Source of the DNA: Myotis daubentonii
Taxonomy: Eukaryota; Chordata; Mammalia; Chiroptera; Vespertilionidae
Assembly: GCF_963259705.1 (NCBI RefSeq)
Contig: NC_081851.1
Coordinates: 61,836,855 to 61,900,854, forward strand
Length of the DNA: 64,000 nt
Direction of reading: 5' to 3'
Part shown: positions 40,364-53,155 of the stretch, piece after piece
Layout of the letters: each line of letters starts with the position of its first letter
Position numbering within the stretch: the first letter of the stretch is position 1
Position numbers and translations under genes: made by a program
The notes under the pieces: generated by a model
Database searches by the model: none
Seen by the model: only the letters and a program-made list of their open reading frames with translations
Told to the model about the DNA's origin: nothing

Positions 40364-41139
40364 AAACTATGCATCTTCATTCCACATTGAGGCAAACTGG
40401 TCTCCTTCTTTAAATTCTACTCTTAGATTACAGAAAATGAACACCAATCAGAAAACAAGCTAATGGCTTATGACATTCAGGACAATACAGGATACAGTAT
40501 AAATTATTACTCAGGCCTTTTAGAGACCAAAACTGTGAGAGAAACATGGCGTAGTGGTTAGATAACAGCCTAATTATGCACATCTCTGTGTGTTAGTATT
40601 TCATATGTTTATCAAATTATGCAGCTAGTTACATAATGATGATGATTTTACAGTGCGCACACACATATCTTTAGCATATACTTTAATTTGTAAAAGACTT
40701 TGAAAGTATAATCTTTACAAGAGTAGGGAACTGGCAGTATACTACATTTTCAATAAAATACTGAATGTCTGAAAACAAATACATTATGATTACTTAAAGG
40801 AGTGCCTGACAGAAATATAAAGAGTATCTGATGCATCATAGTATGTAATAGTACAGCCTAACCAATAATAACAGGTACACAATGATCTTCCATGAACCTT
40901 GCTACCTTCTTTCATTATTGTCCTCTTGCCCTTTGCTTCCATTTTAATGTAGCTAACACCATTAGTTCTCAAGTGCCAGTTCCATATTAACGCCTGTTCA
41001 GGACTATGTTTTCTCAGTCTGTTACAAAATGAGAAAATTAAGAAAAAAATGTGTTTTATTATTAATAAGGTAATTGTATTTAATAAAAAAAGCTAATCTT
41101 CATTCTTATATTTTTCCTTCATACTTGATGTTGCATTTT

Positions 41140-41360
41140 TTAAAAATATATATATTTTATTGATTTTTTTACAGAGAGGAAGGGAGAGAGATAGAGAGTT
41201 AGAAACATCGATGAGAGAGAAACATCGATCAGCTGCCTCCTGCAAACCTCCTACTGGGGATGTGCCCACAACCAAGGTACATGCCCTTGACTGGAATCAA
41301 ACCTGGGACCTTTCAGTCCGCAGGCCAACGCTCTATCCACTGAGCCAAACCGGTTACGGC
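41140..41360 (-). repeat. Ves SINE with perfect TSD
   Basis: Flanked by TGATGTTGCATTTT (41126-41139 and 41361-41374). Confidence 0.95.
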
Positions 41361-41426
41361 TGATGTTGCATTTTAAAAATTATATAATAATTTCTAAATT
41401 AACTTAATAAATCTTGAGTTTGTTTT

Positions 41427-42165
41427 TTTATTGTCTTGCTCAGCTGTTGTTCAATTATGGTAAAATACACATAACATAAAATTTCTCATCTTAACCATTT
41501 TATGAGTACAGTTCAGAGGCATTTAATATATTCATATTGTTGCACAACCATCACCACCATCCATATCGAGAACTCTTTACCCATTAAATAATGACTTCCC
41601 ATTCCCTCCTCCTTCCAGCCTTTGGCAACTGCCATTCTACGTTCTGTCTCTCCATATTTGACTATCTAGGTACCTCACGTAAATGGAATCATACAGTATT
41701 TGTCTTTTTGTGACTGGCTTACTTCATTTAGCATGATGTCCTCAAGATGCTTTCATGTTGTATAAGAACTTCCTTCCTTTTTAAAACTGAATAGTATTCC
41801 ATTATATGTATACACTACATTTTGCTTATTCTCTCGTCTAATGGACATCTGGTTGGCTTATGCTGTTATGAACATGGGTGTACAAATATCTTTTCAAGAC
41901 CTTGCTTTCAATTCATTTGGATATATACCCAAAAGTATAATTGATGAATCATATGATAATCCTATTTTTAATTTTTGAGGAATAGCTATTTTTCCACTGT
42001 TTTTCCACAGCAGCTGCACCATTTTACATTTCTATCAACAGTGCATAAGGATTCCAACTTTTCCAAATTCCTGCCAACACTTGATGGGTAGGAGGTAGCA
42101 TCTCACTGTAGTTTTTATTTGCATTTCCCTAATGATTAGTGGTTTTGAACTCTTGCTTTATTTTA
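41427..42165 (-). mobile_element. Ancient L1 3' end, antisense
   Basis: Motifs AAATACACATAACATAAAAT and TGCACAACCATCACCACCAT, followed by ORF2-end-like TCATTTAGCATGATGTCCTC, all diverged. Confidence 0.82.
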
Positions 42166-42649
42166 ATGTTCTTAATCAGCAAAACAAGAAGTTGACAACT
42201 CTGTCTCCAATTTTTTGTGAATGTATTCGTCATTGAAATCTGAAAATCTGAGAACTACCAGTGTATTCTCTGTATCTTCCTCTCATCCATTTACCTCTTC
42301 AATTCACTTGTTTGCCTTTGGCCCTCAGTCTTCTCCTGACACCTCTTTCACTAGAGTCAACAAATCATTAACTTATCATTGCCAAATAGAATGGACCTTC
42401 TTTAGTATTTACCTGATTAGTGAAAAGCACAGAGGCTCTGGAGTCAAACATAGAATCCTGCATCCTTCAGCATAACACACCACCAAGGAATGTAATTCCT
42501 GCCCCTGGCCTTCCTGCAGGGTAATGTCATCCTTTTCCATAGTTTCATTCTCCACCCTCTGCAATGACTCCCAAATTTCTAGTATTCAACCATGTCAGCG
42601 GAAGACTAAGACTGGGAAAGGCACTTTTCAAGGGATGTAAGGATGAATT

Positions 42650-42980
42650 AGATATGACTCCTGCCTGCTCTCTTACAGTTTAGTTAGAGAGAGATTAGGG
42701 TAAAGATGTGTCACAGGTGCTATGGAAGAAAGGAATGGTTATTCCCATCAGGCCTGAAGTAGACAGGAAAGGCATCCCAGAAGACTACTGGAATGGAATG
42801 AGTCTTTGAAATGTTTACCAGGTGGAAAAAGGGGAGACAGGTGTTGCATGAACAAAAGTCCACCACTGGCTGAGGTCCTAGATATATGAAGAATGGGGGT
42901 TAGCAATATGAGAAAGCAGGAAGGGGCCCCTGGAAGGGGGCATGCCGTGCTCTAAAGTTAGCACAAGAAAGACACTGGTT
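42650..42980 (+). repeat. LINE-2-like fragment
   Basis: Shows TCTTACAGTTTAGTTAGAGA, GGCATCCCAGAAGACTACTG and GGCATGCCGTGC; continues as similar old-repeat sequence after the SINE (43255-43700). Confidence 0.45.
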
Positions 42981-42996
42981 AGCAACTGAAGGATTT

Positions 42997-43040
42997 TTTT
43001 TTTTAATATATATATTTTATTGGTTTTTTACAGAGAGTAA

Positions 43041-43079
<39 letters not shown>

Positions 43080-43238
43080 AGAAACATCAATGAGAGAGAA
43101 TATCAATCAACTGCCTCCTGCACCCTCCCTACTGGGGATGTGCCCGCAGCCAAGGTACATGCCCTTGACTGGAATCGAACCTGGGACCCTTGAGTCCGCA
43201 GGCTGACGCTCTATCCACTGAGCCCAACCGGTTAGGGC
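42997..43238 (-). repeat. Ves SINE with (GA)n expansion and perfect TSD
   Basis: Flanked by AGCAACTGAAGGATTT (42981-42996 and 43239-43254). Confidence 0.95.
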
Positions 43239-44139
43239 AGCAACTGAAGGATTTGAGGCTCAGGGAATCATAGGATCGATTCCGCATTTTAGAACTATTG
43301 CTCTGGTGGCAGAGCGGAGAGTGGGTTAAAGAAGAGAAGATTCGAGGCAGGGAAATCTCTTCAATCCTTTCAGTAGATCAGGTGAGAGTTAATGAAAGGC
43401 CTGAACTAAGATGGTAATAGTGGAAAAGAAGAAAGGGCATACAACACAGGAAACATGATTGTATGAAATTGGTGGGGTTTAGCCACCGATTAGATGTGGA
43501 GAAAAGAGAAAAGGAATTTAGGCTGACTAAGAAGTTTCTGTCTTGGATGACTAAACAGACGGTGGTACTATGTGCTCAGATTGGAAACATGTAGAGGAAG
43601 AAGAAAAGATGAGTTCAGTTAGGGACACGTTGAATTTGTGATCTTTCTCTGGGACATTCAGGTGGTTACAGAAAGATCAAAGGATATTTTTCCTTTTTTT
43701 TTTTTTTTTTTAGAGAGATGGGCAGGAGTTGGGGCCTAGAGATACAGATTTGTAAGACGGAAGTTGCAGCCATATGGAGCAGATGCAGCAGATGCCCTGA
43801 CAGTATCCCCTCCACACGCACCATTCAGGTGAGGGCTTCTAACTGCAAACACCCGTGTGACTCTGTTGGGAGCCCACTGGGTGGGCTGGCCAACTCAGGG
43901 GGTAATGAGGAGTGACTGCTGTAGGGCCTGGGATTGCTTTTGGTGGTAATAAAAATATTCTCAAATTCGATGGTGTGATATTGCATAACTTTATAAATGT
44001 ACTAAAACCCAGTAAATTGCACACGTTTAAAGAGTGGATTTTATGGTTTATAAATTACATCTCAATTTTTTTAAATTGTGAAGAAAAAAAACCCAATGGC
44101 TCAGCCTAACTGAACTGCTTAGTTCACAGATGTGCCCAT

Positions 44140-44517
44140 GTTTTCACACCTATGTGCCTTTGCTCACTGTTGCTTACACCTAGAATTTTCTCCCCCCCCC
44201 CCACCCCCCGCAACCCCATTCCTCTCCCCATATTTCCAAATCCTACTCTTTCTTCAAAACCTAGCTAAATTCTCTTTTCCCATGCACTTCCCCTTCCCCA
44301 GGTCAGGGGAATGTCTTGTGCTTCTCTAACATCTGCTAGCTATTTATTTTGCTTCCTGCCTTTTTTTTTTTTTTTTTACTCTCTTCTCGGTATTAGAGAT
44401 TTTCACATATCTTGTTTAATGCACGTTAGGTTCCTGAGAACAGCTGTTTTACCTGTAGATCTATTAAGTAAGTGCCTTGCACATAGTAGCCTCTCAAAAA
44501 ACAATTATTGAATCAAT
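44140..44517 (-). repeat. LINE-2-like fragment, antisense
   Basis: Ends GCCTTGCACATAGTAGCCTC and CAATTATTGAATCAAT, the hallmark L2 3' end in antisense. Confidence 0.65.
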
Positions 44518-44757
44518 ACATCAAGGACTGGAAAGTCTCAAAGGGAATCTAGGAAAAAGGACAAACTAAATTAACATCAATTAGCCTTCAGCTAAACACT
44601 TCATCATGATTTAAGGAACTATGAGACAACTTAAAGCCTATGAAGTCAGAATTCTTTCTAAAGATACTTGCGATTTTGAAGTGTATGATCAGAGTACAAA
44701 TTATAGTAAAATGCTCAGGTCATTCTAGTCTAACTATATTATAAATAAAATCAACAT

Positions 44758-44985
44758 GCCCTGGCCAGGTGGCTCAGTTGGTTGAAGTGTCATGAAAAGG
44801 TTGTTGGTTCCATTCTCGGTCAGGGCACTCACCTAGGCTGCAGGTTTGATCCCCAGTGGTCTCATGTGGCAGGCAGCCGATCAATGTCTCTGTCTCTCTC
44901 TCTCTCTCTCTCCCCTTTCCTCGTTCTCTAAAAATCAATAAAAACATATGCCTGGGTGAGGATTAAAAAAAATTAAAAAAAATAA
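44758..44985 (+). repeat. tRNA-derived SINE with GTGAGGATTAA 3' end
   Basis: Head GCCCTGGCCAGGTGGCTCAG, a (TC)n stretch, and tail AAAACATATGCCTGGGTGAG followed by an A-rich run. Confidence 0.85.
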
Positions 44986-45578
44986 TATATAATCAAATGG
45001 TAAATTACATAAAGCCACATATAAATGCAAATAAAGAAAAGAGAGGTGTTATGTGGAATTCTAACACACACACATACACAAATCCTTAAGCCTCTAATAG
45101 CAGCTTGATTCGTTTAGAAAAGTTGCTTCTAGGAAGAGTAACATCTGTCTCTTTAAGGACCAGGAGAGAAAATGGAAGTCACTAGTGAGACTGGCTGTAA
45201 ACAGCTCCAATGAGGTCCTGGGAATCCTGCGAGAGAGGATATTTGGGGCTGGACTAAAACGTCTGCTGGGAAGTGGAAGGAAGAAAAAGGCAAAGTTAGG
45301 TAAGGGCATTCTTAAAAAAAAAAAAAGAAGAAGAAGAAGAAGGTAAACAACTGAATTTACTTTCAATTTTACAGTGAAAGAATGGCAGGACCATCTGAAG
45401 AATAAGGTATAATTAGGTGGAATGAGAGCTACTACTGGATGCGAGACATTTAGCAGCCTCCCATTCCTGAGAATGTTTTTTGAAAAACATAGCTTCAGAG
45501 TAGGACTAGGGTTTATACGATTTTACTTGTCCCATCTTTGATAGAAATTATTTTAAAACCCTCATTTCTTCTTCCCCT

Positions 45579-45825
45579 TTTTTTTTTTTTTTAATCTTCA
45601 CCCAAGGATATTTTTCTATTGATTGCTTTTAGAGAGAGGGACGAAGGGGAGTGGGGGGAGGATCAGCCAGCGCGAGAAACATCTATGTGAGAAAGATACT
45701 TCCACTGGTTGCCTCCCACCCAGGGATGGAGTCCGCAACCCAGGTACATGCCCTTGACCGGGAATCCAACCGCGACCCTTCCGTCCTCAGGTAACGCTCT
45801 AACCACTGAGCCCACCGGCCAGAGC
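45579..45825 (-). repeat. tRNA-derived SINE, antisense
   Basis: Tail complement AATCTTCACCCAAGGATATT and head complement ending CCACTGAGCCCACCGGCC. Confidence 0.85.
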
Positions 45826-46115
45826 AAAATTCGCACTTATTAACTTTCAATCCTGGGACAGTCATTAAGATGGATGACTTGGTATAAAAAGTAAGGACCC
45901 ACTTAACTTTCTTTCTGTTCTCAAAAACTGCCCTCTTGACCTCTGCTTGGGGGTGGGAGGATTGTTGACTGCAGCCCTTCGCTTGTTTCCACACCATTTA
46001 CTTTGGGGGTAACATTTTGACATAAGGAGAATCAGGTCGTTTCTGGGACAGCTGCTCGGGCTTTTCTCACATAAACCATCAGTGATTGAACACACGGCGT
46101 GTCTTTCTTTTAGAT

Positions 46116-46331
46116 CAGCGGTTCTCAACCTGTGGGTCGCGACCCCTTCGGCGGTCCAACGACCCTTTCACAGGGGTCGCCTAAGACCATCCTGCATATC
46201 AGGTATTTCCATTACGATTCATAACAGTAGCAACACTACAGTGGGCAACGAAGTAGCAACGAAAATAATTTTATGGTTGGGTCACCACAGGAGGAACTGT
46301 ATTTAAAGGGCCAGAAGGTTGAGAACCGCTG
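46116..46331. mobile_element. SPIN-like non-autonomous hAT element
   Basis: Terminal repeats CAGCGGTTCTCAACCTGTGG / GGTTGAGAACCGCTG and internal GGTCGCGACCCC match the SPIN (Space Invader) hAT family as I know it. Flanking 8-mers TTTTAGAT / CCTTAGAT agree at 6 of 8 positions. Confidence 0.8.
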
Positions 46332-46479
46332 CCTTAGATGCTCACCCGCACTCCCACCCCTGCCCCACTCACCTGGCACTGCCACCTGGATTCCCGGCCA
46401 GGAGAAGCCTGGGTCCGTGATTCCTGACCGCACTTCCTTCGGATGGCCGGGGTGCGCCCTCGAATTTAAAGATGGCCAA

Positions 46480-47640
46480 CTAGGAACCCCGAAACACATG
46501 GCAAGGAGCTACTTCAGTTCCCTCTGCGGTCGGCGGGGGCTCTGGATGCGTCCGCCCGGGTGCCGAGTGCCGGGGGCTCGGCCAGCCGCCCCCCGCAGGG
46601 CAGCACCGGGGAGGGGAAGGTGGGGAGCTGGGGGAAGGGATCTCAGGTGGAAACTGCGCTCGGCTCTGCACCCCTTCCGCGGCCCCCGTCCCAGCCGGCC
46701 CCTCTCGCCCCCCCGCCCCCCCAACACCATCGCCTGCGCCGGAGCGGACCACGAGAGAAAGAGACCGCTCCGCAGCCACGCCGGGCACCCCGCGCAGCGC
46801 GCCCCGCTCCCCGCGCTCCCGGACGCGCCGCGGCTTCGGAGGGGGCGGCACGAGCCCGAGGAACCCAGGGTCCCGCCGCCCCCGCGCGCGGGGTGAGGAC
46901 CGTGAGTGTCGCCCACGCGCGGCTACCACCCGCTCGTGCTCTCCGAGAAACTACAGCTCCCGGCAGGCCCCGCGCCGGTCGCGCGCCCCCGCCCCTCGCG
47001 CGCCCCCGCCCCGCACGCCCGGGCCCCCCGCCCTCGGGCCTCAGGACGGGACGGGGAGGAGGGAGGAGGGAGGAGGCGGGAGGAAGGGGCGCCTGCGGCG
47101 GGCGGGATCCTGCGAGGCGCGTGAAGCCTCGCTGGCGCCTCGTCCGAGACCCGAGCGCGGGCGGGCGGGCGCGGAGTTTCTCACGGACGGCCGAGCCCTC
47201 CTCTGTAAGTAGTCGCCCCGGGGAGCGCGCAGCCGACACCGAAAAAGTTAGCGCCGCCGCGGCCGCCGCTTTGTTCTCGGGGCCCGTCGGGCGAGGGCGG
47301 CCCCTCCCCCACCCCCCCGCACGCGGCGGTGGTGGCGGCGGCGGCGGCGGCGGGACTGGGACCCCGCGCGGGGCTGGGCGGCGGCCGCGGGCTGGGCGGG
47401 AAGTTGGCGGCGCGCGCGGCGGGGGGCGGGCGGGGGGCGCCGCGGCGATGGGGGCGCCGGCGCGGCCGCCAGATGGGGCCAAGTTCCGGCGTGGGCGCCC
47501 AGGCCACCAGGGACTCGCGCTCCGTGGGCGACCGCCGCGTCCGGCCCCTCGGTCAGGATCCGGCGGTCCTGGGTTCCTCAGACCAGCTCCCGACGCCAGA
47601 GCGGCGGCGGCGGCCGGGCTCCGGGATTTTGGATGAGCCT
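46480..47640 (+). promoter_or_regulatory. PRKD3: PRKD3 CpG-island promoter and probable non-coding first exon
   Basis: This is the strongest CpG island in the window, with dense CG and GGC runs (for example 47326-47352). It lies about 8 kb upstream of the first PRKD3 coding exon on the same strand. A consensus donor GTAAGT at 47205-47210 offers an end for a non-coding exon 1 at 47204. Long open frames on both strands here are composition artefacts. The promoter assignment rests on position and composition; the exact start site is not visible. Confidence 0.7.
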
Positions 47641-50034
47641 TTTCCTTCTCTTTTCATCACTTTGCCGTGTCCCCGTCTCCAGGGGGTGAGGACATGGTGT
47701 CTGGAGACCGGGAGCCCCCACCCCAGTTTCCTGACGCCGTTTATAAGTTTTGTGCAAGTTGCAGCGTTGCTCCGAGTTGTTCACCCCCCCGGGGAGGTTT
47801 TTCTTAAGATGAAACCCAGAGGAGTGCAACTGTGTCTTGGAGCAATAAAAACAACCCACGCCACTCGGGTGCCGGTTGGATATTCTGTTTGAAGTCATCG
47901 CAGTCAGAAGCGTGGGCCCCGCCGGCTGCAGGCACGACTAGACCCCGAGCGGCAGGCGTGTGTGCGACCTGCAGACTTCTCCACGCACAGATTGGCGGCT
48001 TGGACGTAGCTGCCTCTCGGCCACACCCATCCCCACAGGAAATCCCGCTATCGGTGTCATCTTTGATTAGAAAGGATAAGTTACACCCTGCACCACTACT
48101 CTGTACGAGCCAGCCTGGATGAGCTCTGTCTAAGATGTCGCAAGTGAAACAAACTTTTCGGTGCCTTCGTTTGTGCCTCGAAAAATGTTACTACTGCGTT
48201 ACTCTTACACGTGCTGAATGCTGACGTCCTTCCTTTTACAGTTTTAGCGACTGGTTTTGCTTTGATCTCACTTTCCGACTTCGGATGCAGTGAGGGCTGG
48301 CAATTATCTGGATTTGCTGCTAAAGGCATCCATAAGGTACCCTACCCAGGTCTGGGCCGGTTTTCCTTTATAACGGAACCTTTTCCTACTCCCCTGTTAG
48401 GATCTGGATTGAGAGCAAATGTGTCCCAGGAGCCTTCATGTTGCTAGGCTTTGCTTCAGTAGGTAATATAGACGTGGTAAGTCTGTCTGATCAGATGAGC
48501 TTGGGCTATTTGGCAAGCCAGTTTCCACCCGGAGGCTCAATCATTTGGTATATAGATAGCATTTAACTTTTTAGGTGATTCAAATTCAGGAATGTTGACC
48601 GGTTTATATCTTGAAACTAATTTTTGAGGCATCCCAGGTAGTGAGTCTTTTAAATATGCAGATTTTACTAGCTTTCAGTTTCATCAGGTGACCTCTTTAA
48701 AATAGAAATTTCTCTCTCACTGGATTGTTTTTCATGTAAACACTGCCGCGCTCAAAAAAAAAAAAAAAAAAGCCTAATCAAGTTTTGGGGCATTAAATTT
48801 TAAAAATTATATAAGTATTGAAAAAAACACATACTCATTTAAATGAATAGTGGTCATTTAAATGCACTTTCTTGAGGGGCTTTTATTTTTGAAAGGACAT
48901 TTAAAGTTGGTGTAAACATCATGTTGGAGTTACTGCTCTTTTTTAAAAGAGACTGCTTTTACAGCACTTGAAATATGGGGAAGTTATTTGCTAATACAAG
49001 TTTTAATTTGGTTTAATACTAGTCATACTTATGATCCACAATTTTCTGTACTGATAATACTTTGAGTCTCTCCCATTATGTAATTCAAATTGAACTTGTG
49101 TGTGTGACTCTTTGGAGCAATTATCTCATTAGTGGAAAAACATTTTTTTTGAGGTAATATACTTGGGAGATGTTTGAATTTTAATTTCAGTATAGAAAAA
49201 AGTTTTCTCCACTCACATGTTTAGTTTATAGTGGCAGGATGTGAGAAATGGTTCGTTGGCTATCAGCCAATCCGATTTCTCAGATACGACTGATGTAAGG
49301 ATTGGTGATGAAGCCCAACATAGATTCATTCAACATTGCCAGACTGGCAGTCTGTAATCTTATTACTGGATAAACATTTCAGTGCCTGAGCAGAGGGCAG
49401 ACCTGGTGAGCTTTCTTTCTATGTTATCTCTGACAGTGGAAAAACTAAGAGTGAAATACCCCTGCTTTGGATAAGCAGACTTTTAGCAGCAACAATGTAG
49501 TCAAATGTGAGCTCTTAGGAGAAAAAGTATATTAATCTAAGGTAATAGTTATATTTTTTAAAATACATAAGTAGGTTTAAGGATTGCTACAAACTATTCT
49601 TTAAAAAAAAAAAAAACCCAACCGCAAAGTTATTTGAATTTTTTAATAATACAATATGCAGTTGAAAGCAACATCAGTATTACTAAGCAAAGTCAAGCCT
49701 GGGATACGGCAAAACATGGACATTGACCTCAGGACATTGGTCAGTATTGCTTTGAAAAAGGCCGCATGCTTTTTTACATGCTGAAAAAATACACATGTCA
49801 ACAGGTGAATAAAAGACCCCCTATTCATCAGCATTCCTGGCACACAAAATTAAACTGAATCAGGAAAACCCATTACTCATAGAAAGTCATGGTAAATATT
49901 GTGCTATTCCGAATAGAAAAAAAACATTTTACCTTTTCACTTTAGCCTTTACTGAGTACAAAAAGAACACTGGCTAAACTAAATAATGAACTTCCTTTTG
50001 AAGTATTTGTTTTGTCTTCCTGGAATCCTCTTTG
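47641..50034. other. PRKD3 intron 1, nothing recognised
   Basis: No exon or confident transposon; a poly(A) run lies at about 48750-48771. Confidence 0.5.
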
Positions 50035-50256
50035 CTTCACTCTGCTTCCCTGACTCCTACTTATCCTTAGATATCAACTTTAATACCACCTCCTCAAAGG
50101 CACACCTTGCCTGAGACCCCAGTTGAAATTAGGTCCTCTTAGTATTATACTCTGTCGTATCACTTGTTGTAATTTGTAGTTACCTTGCTATTTATGTGAA
50201 TGTTTGTGTAATGTATATGGCCCACATCATACTGTAACCTTCAAAAAGAGCAGTAG

Positions 50257-50628
50257 GCACTAGCTGGTTTGGTTCAGTGGATAGAGGGTTGGTCTGTGGA
50301 CTGAAGGGTCCCAGGTTCGATTCCAGTCAAGGGCACAAGGCAGCCAATCAATGATTCTCATCATTGATGTTTGTTTTTTTTTAAATATATTTTATTAATT
50401 TTTTACAGAGAGGAAGGGAGAGAGTTAGAAACATCGATGAGAGAGAAACATTGATCAGCTGCCTCCTGCACACCCCCTACATGCCCTTGACTGGAATCGA
50501 ACCTGGGACCTTTCAGTCCGCAGGCCGACGCTCTATCCACTGAGCCAAACCAGTTAGGGCACATCATTGATGTTTCTATCTTTCTCTCCTCTCCCTTCCT
50601 CTCTGAAATCAATAAAAATATATTTTAA
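50257..50628 (+). repeat. Ves SINE carrying a second, inverted Ves SINE
   Basis: Outer copy flanked by AAAAAGAGCAGTAG (50243-50256 and 50629-50642). It is split at 50372 by the antisense copy. Confidence 0.95.
50373..50561 (-). repeat. Ves SINE inserted in another Ves SINE
   Basis: Flanked by CATCATTGATGTTT (50359-50372 and 50562-50575), a duplication of the outer SINE's own sequence. Confidence 0.95.
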
Positions 50629-50729
50629 AAAAAGAGCAGTAGTCATGTCTGCTTTGGTCACCTCAGTGTCTCCTAACGGTCTGGCAAATAATGGGCACTC
50701 AGTAAATATTTGTTGAGTGATAATGCTAC

Positions 50730-51660
50730 TGTTAGAGCTTCTTCTAATTAGATGCATTGCTAAGAGATAGCTGGGAGGTGAGGAAGAGGGAGAGAAAGGT
50801 AGATCAACTTGTAATGTTACCATGAAGTAACACTCAGTTAAAACCCCCCTAAACTCCGGGGCCTTTGTTTTACTTGTCTCTAATAATAGGGTAGGTTCAG
50901 CTGAAGATATCTTTGTATTCCCTTCAACAAAGGTGACAGATTATATGACCTTATTTGAATGGGATATGTGACAGAAAGCTCCCCAAAAGCATATTCCAGA
51001 TGTTTCAAATAAGCATATTAGAAATGCTTGCCAATTCATAGATGTTAGAAACCAATACACCTAATTGATGAAAATTTATGTGTACTATTGTCTCAGTTTT
51101 CTCATTGAAGCATAAAGGCAAAATAAATTAGAGCTTTTAGATTTCTCGTATATTTAGTTTTAATATTTTGTACCTTACATCTTGTTGCATCTTACAAAGC
51201 AAATCAGAGTTCCATAAAACAAAACAGGGAGAGGAAAAACAGATGGGATGAGTGGGCAGAAGCTAATATGACAGCTCACTTAATTTCTTCTATTTGTGTT
51301 CATGCTGAAAGTTTTAAAAATATTTTTTTGTTTATAAGTGTAACATTTATGTAGTTTATTAATAGTTATCAGTAATTCTGATAAATTAGTAGATTGTATT
51401 ACTAGACAGTTACTTTTATTTGGCTAGTTTTAACAGGTGTAATAAAATGAAAATTTAGTGGAAGACATCTATTAAAATTAAATTATTATTGAACATAGCA
51501 ATATCTTGTATTTTGTAATATTTAACCTGCACATTATTCATAGATATTTCTACTACTATTTTTAATGACAGATCAGCTTTTTAAAATTCACACTCAAGTC
51601 AGGTATATTTAAGGAGCTCATTGCCTCATAAGAAAACCTGTTCCATTTTTGTGGTGTTGG
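50730..51660. other. PRKD3 intron 1, nothing recognised
   Basis: AT-rich with chance ORFs only. Confidence 0.5.
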
Positions 51661-51664
51661 AGGT

Positions 51665-51900
51665 GGGATGAAATAGTAGAAGGAACAGTGGTTTTGGGAA
51701 ACTTTTGTTTGAAACCCAGTCCCATCACTTATTAGCTGGGTAGTTTTGGACAAGCAACTACTCAAGCTCTAATTCCTTTTCTATAAAATAGAATTAAATA
51801 AATCTTCCAGAGTTGTTGCAAAGGTTTAATAAAGTATTGCATCTCAATTGCATTATTTAGCATAAAGTAGGAGATTAGTTAATTCTTTCATCTAAATACT
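51665..51900 (+). repeat. MIR SINE
   Basis: TTGTTTGAAACCCAGTCCCA, CACTTATTAGCTGGGTAGTT and the following core match MIR. Confidence 0.8.
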
Positions 51901-52449
51901 GTAGGTACTTAGCTCAGTTTTCACAACAACCTGTGAGGTAAATAAGTAGTGCTGTTATTTGCATTTTACTTCTATCCTCTGCAGTGATGCTGAATAAAAC
52001 CTATTATTTTCTTAACACCTTTTCAAATATTTGAAGACCATTATTCTGTTTGGTTTTGTTAAGCATATTTTGTCACATGACATTGTTTTCACCATTATCT
52101 TATTTTAAAAAATCAATACAGCTCTAAAAATGTGAACCGTAGAAATGAATACACTAGTAAAGTAGGCTGACTGGCAACCAGTATACAGATGGATGCAGAT
52201 GTATTCTCAGTGTCCTGGGGGTTTAAGTTTGCAGTTCTTTTAGTCACCCGTTATATTAGCAGCCCCTGTTAGACCCTTGGGTTTATAACTCCTCTTATGA
52301 ACAGTTTCTAAGAAGCATTTCTCCATTTCTATACTGCACATTTAACTTTTTGAAACTAAATGTAAAGCTTTACTCACAGCCTTGTTACATTTCACTTTAA
52401 TTTTACTTTATTTTTCCCAGATTGTAGAATCTTAGAGTTTTGGAAGCAT

Positions 52450-52586
52450 GTTCCTTGTTCTCTTTGAGAAATAGTATGTTTTACAAAACTTGGGTCCGAA
52501 TGCCCTCCCCATCTCTTAATAGCCATGGTGGGCAAGTTGCTTTATCTGCTTGTGCTTCAGTTTTCTCACCTGCAGAAATGATGTTC
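52450..52586 (+). repeat. Local duplication, copy 1 (partner 53706-53852)
   Basis: Starts GTTCCTTGTTCTCTTTGAGA. Nearly identical, apart from a small indel in a C-rich run and a few substitutions, to 53706-53852. The content looks MIR-derived. Confidence 0.92.
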
Positions 52587-52754
52587 GACCTGTCAGATTC
52601 CAAGGAAAGATTTCCAAGGCCCTTCCTAAAGACTTTTCTCATCTAAGTTAATAGAGCAGCAAGCTTATCCAAGTCACACTCAGGCAACATATATACAAAA
52701 GTCACTTGGAAAACCATCTTGAGTACTGTTTTGGCCAGAATACACTATTTTTTT

Positions 52755-53155
52755 TTTCTTCTGGTTTTGCCAGTTGTGTGATCTTGGGTGAGTACTCTAA
52801 TCTCTAAGCCTGTTTTCTCAACCATAAAATGGGTTGTTGGGCCCTAACCGGTTTGGCTCAGTGGATAGAGTGTCGGCCTGCGGACTGAAAGGTCCCAGGT
52901 TCGATTCCTGTCAAGAGCATGTACCGTGGTTGCGGGCACATCCCCAGTGGGGGGTGTACAGGAGGCAGCTGATCGATGTTTCTGACTCTCTGTCCCTCTC
53001 CCTTCCTCTCTGTAAAAAAATCAATAAAATATATTTTTAAAAAAATAAATAAAATAAAATGGGTTGTTGGAAGGATTATATGAGGTAATACATATAAAGT
53101 GCTTAGAAAAGTGTCTGACAGATAGAGCTCAATAACTGTGAGCTATTATTAGAAA
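52755..53155 (+). repeat. MIR SINE split by a Ves SINE
   Basis: Left part TGTGTGATCTTGGGTGAGTA; right part resumes at 53071 with AAGGATTATATGAGGTAATA and GTGTCTGACAGATAGAGCTC. Confidence 0.82.
52841..53053 (+). repeat. Ves SINE with 17-bp perfect TSD
   Basis: Flanked by ATAAAATGGGTTGTTGG (52824-52840 and 53054-53070), which is MIR sequence. Confidence 0.95.

Larger units (their letters stand above)
50035..50728 (-). repeat. LINE-2 3' end, antisense, interrupted by nested SINEs
   Basis: Left part ATATCAACTTTAATACCACC and CACACCTTGCCTGAGACCCC. The right part after the SINEs has GGCACTCAGTAAATATTTGT, the L2 end. Confidence 0.7.

Noticed and set aside
46273..47636. Long ORFs on both strands in the CpG island (up to 358 residues)
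   Set aside because: Ala/Arg/Gly/Pro-rich, overlapping on both strands and in several frames. These are produced by GC-rich composition with few stops, and no protein family was recognised.
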